Translations under genes and position numbers: made by a program
The notes under the pieces: model-generated
What the model was told of the DNA's origin: nothing
Databases searched by the model: none
Seen by the model: the letters and a program-made list of their open reading frames with translations, nothing else
Source: Sulfuriferula multivorans
GTDB lineage: Bacteria; Pseudomonadota; Gammaproteobacteria; Burkholderiales; Sulfuriferulaceae
DNA length: 64,000 bases
NCBI RefSeq assembly: GCF_003851125.1
Contig: NZ_BGOW01000014.1
Span: 124,001 to 188,000 of the forward strand
Direction of reading: 5' to 3'
In this document: positions 59,309 to 64,000 of the stretch, piece by piece
Numbering within the stretch: position 1 is the stretch's first letter
Layout of the letters: each line of letters opens with the position of its first letter

Positions 59309-59334
59309 GTCGGAAAGAGCGGAAGTTTCTTACA
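59309..59334 (-). promoter_or_regulatory. Putative autoregulatory ECF promoter
   Basis: On the minus strand TGTAAGAA (59327-59334), 13 bases, CCGAC (59309-59313). The motif is shared with the bufA1 and bufA2 upstream regions. It is within 36 bases of the annotated sigma start. Confidence 0.75.
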
Positions 59335-59499
59335 CATGAAGCGACATCTTATCCAGCAGGCAGATCAGATACGATTTGATGCTGAGTTTGAGCAGGGTGC
59401 CGGGCAATCGATTGGGCACTGCAAATGCGGTCGCATAGGTGGCGTGTCATGGTGAGGTGCACTATTGCTGGATCGGCTTAAGGTGTCGCCGCTGACCTT

Positions 59500-59742
59500 C
59501 TATTTCTGCAATGCCGCGTCCAGTTTGGGTCGTTGGTCCTGGAAGGTGCCGTAAAAAAATGCATCGCCTAGCACCGTGATCGGAGCAATCCGTACGCCAT
59601 AACGCGTTTTTGCTTCCTGCGCCACATCGGGATGGCTAATGTCGCGCTCTTCAAAAGCGATACCCCGTTCGTGCAGGAATTGTTTGACTGCGGCGCAATC
59701 CGGGCAACCGGGAGCAGTGTAGACAATCACGGTTTGCTGCAT
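59500..59742 (-). CDS. Glutaredoxin-like protein
   Basis: This 80-residue protein is a small glutaredoxin: VIVYTAPGCPDCAAVKQFL with a C-P-D-C centre (about residues 13-16), RGIAFEERDISH and the cis-Pro in RIAPITVLGD. I start at ATG 59742 (MQQTVIVY), which has GGAGGAGAG upstream. It lies 57 bases beyond trpE, between trpE and the ECF gene. Confidence 0.85.
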   Translation of the reverse strand: MQQTVIVYTAPGCPDCAAVKQFLHERGIAFEERDISHPDVAQEAKTRYGVRIAPITVLGDAFFYGTFQDQRPKLDAALQK

Positions 59743-59799
59743 GTCGCTCTCCTCCAAACCGATACGCCGGACTGACCTGATGAGCAGTCCGGCAGGCAG

Positions 59800-61275
59800 C
59801 TATTCTTCCAGCCCGTCCAGGCCGGCCTGCGCCAGTTCCGCTGCGCGGATCACGGCGCGCGCCTTGTTCTGGGTTTCCGTCCATTCGTTCTCGGGTACCG
59901 AGTCGGCCACGATGCCTGCGCCCGCCTGCACGTACAGCATGCCGTCCTTGACCACCGCAGTACGGATGGCGATCGCCAGATCCATGCCGCCGCCAAAGCC
60001 GAGGTAACCTACTGCGCCTGCATATATGCCACGCTTGCTGGGCTCGAGTTCGTCGATGATTTCCATCGCACGCACCTTGGGCGCACCGGACACGGTGCCG
60101 GCGGGGAAAGTGGCGCGCAGCACGTCCATTGCCGACAGGCCCGGCTTGAGCTTGCCCTCCACATTGGAGACGATGTGCATGACGTGCGAATAACGCTCGA
60201 TCAGCATGTTCTCTGTCACCTGAATGCTGCCGGTGACCGCCACGCGCCCCGCGTCGTTGCGTCCCAGATCCAGCAACTGCAAATGTTCGGCGCATTCCTT
60301 GGGGTCAGCGAGCAGTTCGGCGGCCAGTTGCGCATCGTGCTCGCGATTGGCGCCGCGCGGGCGCGTACCTGCGATGGGGCGCACGGTGACGGTGTCATCT
60401 TCCAGCCGTACCAGGATTTCCGGCGACGCGCCCACCACGTGAAAACTGCCCATGTCGTAATAGAACATATACGGCGACGGGTTGAGGCTGCGCAACGCGC
60501 GGTACAGCGTGAGCGGGCTGGCGTCGAACGGGCGCGACATGCGCTGGCTCAACACCACCTGCATGATGTCGCCTTCCACGATATATTGCTTGGCGCGCAA
60601 TACCGCCTGCTTGAACGCGGTTTCACCGAATTCGGAGGTGGCTTCGGCGCTACCGACCTTTTGTGGCATGGGAGCAGTGTATGGCGCCCTGATCAGTGTG
60701 CATAACTCGTTCAGGCGGCGGTAGCCTTCGGCATATGCATCCGTCTGCATCGGGTCGGCATAGACAATAAGGGTCAGTTTGCCGGTGAGATTGTCCACCA
60801 CCGCCAGCTCGTCGGTGAGCAGCAGCAGGATGTCGGGGGCATGCAGCACATCGGGCTGGCGCGTCGCCTGCAGGCGTTTCTCGATGTAGCGCACTGTGTC
60901 ATAGCCGAAATAACCTGCCAGGCCGCCCGCGAAACGCGGCAGGCCCGGCACGACAGCCGCCTTGAAACGCCCCAGAAATTGTTCGACAAACGCCAGCGGG
61001 TCGGCGACTTCTTCCTGCTCGAGCTTGACGCCGTCGGTTTCCACGCTGACCAGATGGCCGTATACGCGCAGCACGGTATGGGCAGGCAGGCCGATGAACG
61101 AGTAGCGCCCGAAGCGTTCCCCGCCCACGACCGATTCCAGCAGGTAGGAGTAGGGCGCGTCGGCGAGTTTGAGATAGACCGATAGCGGGGTGTCGAGATC
61201 GGCCGGCAATTCCCGCGTGAGCGGGATGCGGTTATAGCCTTCGCGGGCGAGTTGGTTGAATTCCTGTTCAGTCAT
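59800..61275 (-). CDS. trpE: Anthranilate synthase component I
   Basis: This 491-residue enzyme converts chorismate to anthranilate with TrpG's ammonia. [15 protein letters not shown] gives the Trp-feedback region. [45 protein letters not shown] and [14 protein letters not shown] cover the catalytic core. It is separated from trpG by the 7-kb island and lies 141 bases after gph, which carries a possible weak hairpin on the minus strand. Confidence 0.97.
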   Translation of the reverse strand: MTEQEFNQLAREGYNRIPLTRELPADLDTPLSVYLKLADAPYSYLLESVVGGERFGRYSFIGLPAHTVLRVYGHLVSVETDGVKLEQEEVADPLAFVEQFLGRFKAAVVPGLPRFAGGLAGYFGYDTVRYIEKRLQATRQPDVLHAPDILLLLTDELAVVDNLTGKLTLIVYADPMQTDAYAEGYRRLNELCTLIRAPYTAPMPQKVGSAEATSEFGETAFKQAVLRAKQYIVEGDIMQVVLSQRMSRPFDASPLTLYRALRSLNPSPYMFYYDMGSFHVVGASPEILVRLEDDTVTVRPIAGTRPRGANREHDAQLAAELLADPKECAEHLQLLDLGRNDAGRVAVTGSIQVTENMLIERYSHVMHIVSNVEGKLKPGLSAMDVLRATFPAGTVSGAPKVRAMEIIDELEPSKRGIYAGAVGYLGFGGGMDLAIAIRTAVVKDGMLYVQAGAGIVADSVPENEWTETQNKARAVIRAAELAQAGLDGLEE

Positions 61276-61416
61276 GATTTCACCATTAAGTCATAGAAGC
61301 ATAGCGAGGTACGGCACGAAATGTATCGCACCACCAAAAAAAGCCGGCGTATCAGCGCCATCGCCATGACAGGCGCTTTTCGCTATGTATTTCCACGTTT
61401 AAGGGATTCATGCTGT

Positions 61417-62097
61417 TCAGGCTTTGGTAATCAGTTTCGAGGCTTCCGGCAGGCTGGGCACCACTGCATCCAGATCCAGTTCCGCCACTGGCCGTCCACG
61501 GTTGTAGCCGTACGGCACGCAGAACACCGGGCTGCCAGCCGCGCGCGCGGCCTGGGTGTCGTTGAGCGAATCGCCGATCAGCAGCAGTTCGCCGGGCTCG
61601 ACGCCAAAGTGCTTGCAGGCATGCAGCAGGGGCAACGGGTCGGGCTTGCGTTTGGGGAGCGTATCGCCCGACAGTACCAGTTCGAAATAATCCAGCAGGC
61701 CGGTATCGCGCAGCAGCGGAATCGTGAACACTTCTGCCTTGTTGGTAATGCAGGCCACATGCATATCCATTGCCCGCAACGCCTGCAGGCCTTCCACCAC
61801 GCCGGGGAAAGGGCGCGAATACAGAGAAACATGGGCACCATAGTGCTTCTGGTAAATCGGATAGGCGCGGGCAAACAGTGCGGCATCCGGTTCGGCATCC
61901 ATGCTGCCGGTCAGCACGCGCTTTACCAGACGCGAAACGCCGTTGCCGATGTAGGTTTTGATGGACGCCAGCGGCACTGGCGGCATGCCGAGTTCGGCCA
62001 TCATCAATTCTGCCGCGTGGGCGAGGTCGGGTGCGGTGTCGAGCAGCGTGCCGTCGAGGTCGATCACCACGGCCTTGATTTTGATTGGGAATTTCAT
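61417..62097 (-). CDS. gph: Phosphoglycolate phosphatase
   Basis: This 226-residue HAD hydrolase has the nucleophile motif VIDLDGTLLDTAPDL (about residue 11), NKAEVF (motif II region TN), KRKPDPLPLLHA and IGDSLNDTQAARAAG. It salvages 2-phosphoglycolate. In relatives the order rpe-gph-trpE is common. The 225-base gap to rpe holds CACAGAG repeat copy 2. Confidence 0.93.
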   Translation of the reverse strand: MKFPIKIKAVVIDLDGTLLDTAPDLAHAAELMMAELGMPPVPLASIKTYIGNGVSRLVKRVLTGSMDAEPDAALFARAYPIYQKHYGAHVSLYSRPFPGVVEGLQALRAMDMHVACITNKAEVFTIPLLRDTGLLDYFELVLSGDTLPKRKPDPLPLLHACKHFGVEPGELLLIGDSLNDTQAARAAGSPVFCVPYGYNRGRPVAELDLDAVVPSLPEASKLITKA

Positions 62098-62117
62098 ATG
62101 GTCTTAAAAAGTCAGTT

Positions 62118-62252
62118 AGCCACAGAGAACACAGAGTTCACAGAGGCAATGGAGTTCACATGGTTATCGTAAATACCGGCTTCACCCATCAGATGAACCG
62201 GAAAATATGCGGAACACGCTTCATCTCTGTGTGCTCTGTGATCTCCGTGGCT
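62118..62252. repeat. CACAGAG inverted-repeat element, copy 2
   Basis: The left arm has CACAGAG at 62121-62127, 62130-62136 and 62139-62145 (9-base period, preceded by AGC). The right arm has CTCTGTG at 62225-62231 and 62234-62240 and CTCCGTG at 62243-62249, followed by GCT. The arms are inverted; the middle (62146-62224) shows no coding potential and is unlike copy 1 inside. It lies between gph and rpe. Confidence 0.85.
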
Positions 62253-62322
62253 TGAATTGCGGTTTTAGGTTTAATGTCTAATCTCGTTTACGTCATGCCG
62301 GATCAAGCAGCAGCGGCTTGGG

Positions 62323-63009
62323 TCAGGCTTTAGCCAGTTCCGCGCGCATTGCCGCCACCACGCTATCGTAGCGGTGCGCGTCGCTGTCCCTGGCTGCGCC
62401 GAAAATGGCAGAGCCGGCTACGAATACGTCGGCGCCCGCGCGGGCTACTTCGGCAATGTTGTCGACTTTCACGCCGCCGTCCACTTCCAGCCAGATATCG
62501 CGGCCCGAGGCATCGATACGCTGGCGCACGGCACGCGTCTTGTTGAGCGTTTCCGGGATGAATTTCTGTCCGCCGAAGCCGGGGTTGACCGACATCAGCA
62601 GGATCATGTCCACCTTGTCCATCACATAGTCCAGATAGCTCAGCGAAGTGGCCGGGTTGAACACCAGGCCAGCCTTGCATCCGCATTCCCTGATCAGCGA
62701 CAGGGTGCGGTCGATGTGTTCGGACGCTTCCGGATGGAAGGTGATGATGTTCGCCCCGGCCTTGGCGAAATCGGGGATAATACGGTCTACCGGCTTGACC
62801 ATCAGGTGTACGTCGATGATTGCATCCGTCACCGGGCGCAGCGATTCGCACACCAGCGGACCGATAGTCAGATTGGGCACGTAATGGTTATCCATCACAT
62901 CAAAGTGAATGATGTCCGCACCGGACGCGATCACATCAGTGACTTCCTGTCCCAGCTTGGCGAAGTTTGCAGATAAAATGCTCGGTGCGATACGGAATTG
63001 CCTGGACAT
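62323..63009 (-). CDS. rpe: Ribulose-phosphate 3-epimerase
   Basis: This 228-residue TIM-barrel enzyme interconverts ribulose- and xylulose-5-phosphate. [46 protein letters not shown] and [10 protein letters not shown] give the metal and catalytic residues. I start at ATG 63009 ([12 protein letters not shown]). It diverges from apaG across about 95 bases. Confidence 0.97.
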   Translation of the reverse strand: MSRQFRIAPSILSANFAKLGQEVTDVIASGADIIHFDVMDNHYVPNLTIGPLVCESLRPVTDAIIDVHLMVKPVDRIIPDFAKAGANIITFHPEASEHIDRTLSLIRECGCKAGLVFNPATSLSYLDYVMDKVDMILLMSVNPGFGGQKFIPETLNKTRAVRQRIDASGRDIWLEVDGGVKVDNIAEVARAGADVFVAGSAIFGAARDSDAHRYDSVVAAMRAELAKA

Positions 63010-63104
63010 GGTGACCCTTTCAACAAGCCTTTGGATAAAGAAGCCAATTTTACCCGGAATCGCGCCGGGGTAACAGCGCGACCGGCTCAAGGACAGACAC
63101 GCAA

Positions 63105-63488
63105 ATGGGCGACAGCAGAAAAAATCACGTAACCGTAGTCGTCGAGACGGTATTCATTCCCGACCAATCCGATCCGCACATGGATCGCTATGTATTTGCC
63201 TACACGGTCACCATTACCAACACCGGCACCATTCCGGCGCAACTCGTTTCGCGCCATTGGGTGATTACCGACGCGGAAAACAAGGTGCAGGAAGTACGTG
63301 GTCTGGGTGTGGTGGGCGAGCAACCTTTGCTCAAGCCTGGCGAGAGTTTTGAATACACCAGCGGCACCGCGATCACGACGCCGGTAGGCACCATGTACGG
63401 CAGCTACCAGATGGTGGCGGAAGACGGCGAGCACTTCGACGCGGAGATTCCCGTGTTTACTCTTGCCATGCCGCGCGTATTGCATTGA
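63105..63488 (+). CDS. apaG: ApaG protein
   Basis: This 127-residue protein has the ApaG beta-sandwich pattern: [28 protein letters not shown] (core YTVTITN), [19 protein letters not shown] and GTMYGSYQM. Its role is unsettled, linked in some reports to magnesium/cobalt resistance. It diverges from rpe, a conserved neighbourhood. Confidence 0.95.
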   Translation: MGDSRKNHVTVVVETVFIPDQSDPHMDRYVFAYTVTITNTGTIPAQLVSRHWVITDAENKVQEVRGLGVVGEQPLLKPGESFEYTSGTAITTPVGTMYGSYQMVAEDGEHFDAEIPVFTLAMPRVLH

Positions 63489-63497
63489 TGCACGGGC

Positions 63498-64000
63498 ATG
63501 CCGCGCCCAGCCGATCTTCAGGAACCTGAACTCAGCCCGGCCATGCAACGCGTGGTGGCCGCCATGTCCATCTCCATTGCGGCACATCTGGCACTGATCG
63601 GCCTGCTGCGCGTTAATCCTGTTGCGGCACCGGTAGCCGCCGCTATTCCGGTGATCGAGGCGCGCCTGCAGCCCGCTGCGCCGCCACCAATACCGGCGCC
63701 ACCCAAAATGGCGGTACCAGCCACAGCACCTGAAACGGCGCCAGAGCCAGCACCCGAAGCGCCTCCCCAACCCGCCCCGCCTGCACCAGAGGAGCGTGCT
63801 TCGCCACCAGCGCCCGCCGCGTCTGATGCGCCGCCGGTAGTGCCCAGAGCCCCCAATCCTGCGCCGCAGCCCAGCAGCGCGTTGCCGGCAGTCAATGTGC
63901 CGTTACTGGTTGACCCTACTTATTACACCGCCAAACAATTGGATGTTCAGCCGCGCGCATTGGCCGCCATCAGCCCGGTTTACCCGCCAGACGCAGTCGC
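63498..64000 (+). CDS. TonB-like energy transducer, N-terminal part (cut by window end)
   Basis: An open frame of 167 codons runs from ATG 63498 off the end. One membrane helix (about residues 20-38, VVAAMSISIAAHLALIGLL) is followed by a Pro/Ala/Glu-rich stretch (about 50-130, many P-A-P and P-E-P repeats). It then reaches LDVQPRALAAISPVYPP, which resembles the start of a TonB C-terminal domain. TonB proteins couple the proton gradient to outer-membrane transport. Only the visible part is annotated. Confidence 0.75.
   Translation, partial: MPRPADLQEPELSPAMQRVVAAMSISIAAHLALIGLLRVNPVAAPVAAAIPVIEARLQPAAPPPIPAPPKMAVPATAPETAPEPAPEAPPQPAPPAPEERASPPAPAASDAPPVVPRAPNPAPQPSSALPAVNVPLLVDPTYYTAKQLDVQPRALAAISPVYPPDAV

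Noticed and set aside
61353-61383. AGCGCC...GGCGCT hairpin between gph and trpE
   Set aside because: The stem is only 6 bp with a 12-base loop, and the following T-run is displaced. It is too weak to call as a terminator.
63518-63895. Gly/Ala-rich minus frame opposite the TonB-like gene
   Set aside because: It is the complement of Pro/Ala-rich coding sequence, a common artefact.

Overview
The window is a compact, gene-dense stretch of a betaproteobacterial chromosome. The evidence is gene order typical of that class: DUF2244-coxBA-ctaG-DUF2970-coxC-DUF2909-SURF1-ctaB, lptD-surA-pdxA-rsmA, amgK-murU divergent from lptD, and apaG/rpe-gph-trpE. A Nitrosomonadales-type organism (Gallionella/Sulfuricella-like) is my best guess, but sequence reading alone cannot fix the genus. 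No tRNA, rRNA, CRISPR array, insertion sequence or prophage was seen. No gap between genes exceeds 300 bases; the longest is about 267 bases, at 52748-53014.

Layout. 1-1966: end of a dGTPase-like gene, then a NemR-type repressor and its old-yellow-enzyme target with two matching operators. 1997-2707: comF. 2768-7718: a small membrane gene and a biotin operon, bioB-F-H-C-D. 7885-16202: an aa3/caa3-type cytochrome c oxidase and its assembly genes, with no heme A synthase in the cluster. 16315-24740: a cbb3 oxidase (ccoNOQP) and its assembly set (ccoG, a long FixH-like protein, ccoI, ccoS), then a 33-residue membrane peptide gene. 24814-28333 (minus): ftsY-ftsE-ftsX-rpoH, with a CIRCE operator before rpoH. 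28429-32434: an M16 protease pair, rsmD, coaD and a ferredoxin. 32497-35394 (minus): a dynamin-like GTPase and mutM. 35540-35926: gloA. 36019-43025 (minus): lptD-surA-pdxA-rsmA-ybjN-folB-SDR. 43089-50339: amgK-murU, an unknown gene, pepP, two ubiquinone hydroxylases, a DsbC-like protein and a methyltransferase. 50336-63009 (minus): trpC-D-G, a 7-kb accessory island, trpE, gph and rpe. 63105-64000: apaG and the start of a TonB-like gene.

The most interesting region is the island at about 52750-59750, which sits between trpE and trpG. It carries two complete bufferin-type operons. Each has a small secreted Cys-rich precursor, a DUF692 (MNIO) iron oxidase and a DUF2063 partner; one also has DoxX. 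Next to them are a DUF302 protein, an ECF sigma factor with a short soluble zinc-type anti-sigma factor, and a glutaredoxin. I found the same promoter-like motif, TGTAAGAA-N13-C(C/A)GAC, upstream of the sigma gene and of both precursor genes. This suggests one self-activating regulon that makes two modified, probably metal-binding, peptides. A strong hairpin lies between one precursor gene and its modifying enzyme gene.

Other signals: two inverted-repeat elements built from CACAGAG units spaced exactly 9 bases apart (47670-47790 and 62118-62252), and perfect bidirectional terminators at 24753-24792 and 32444-32481.
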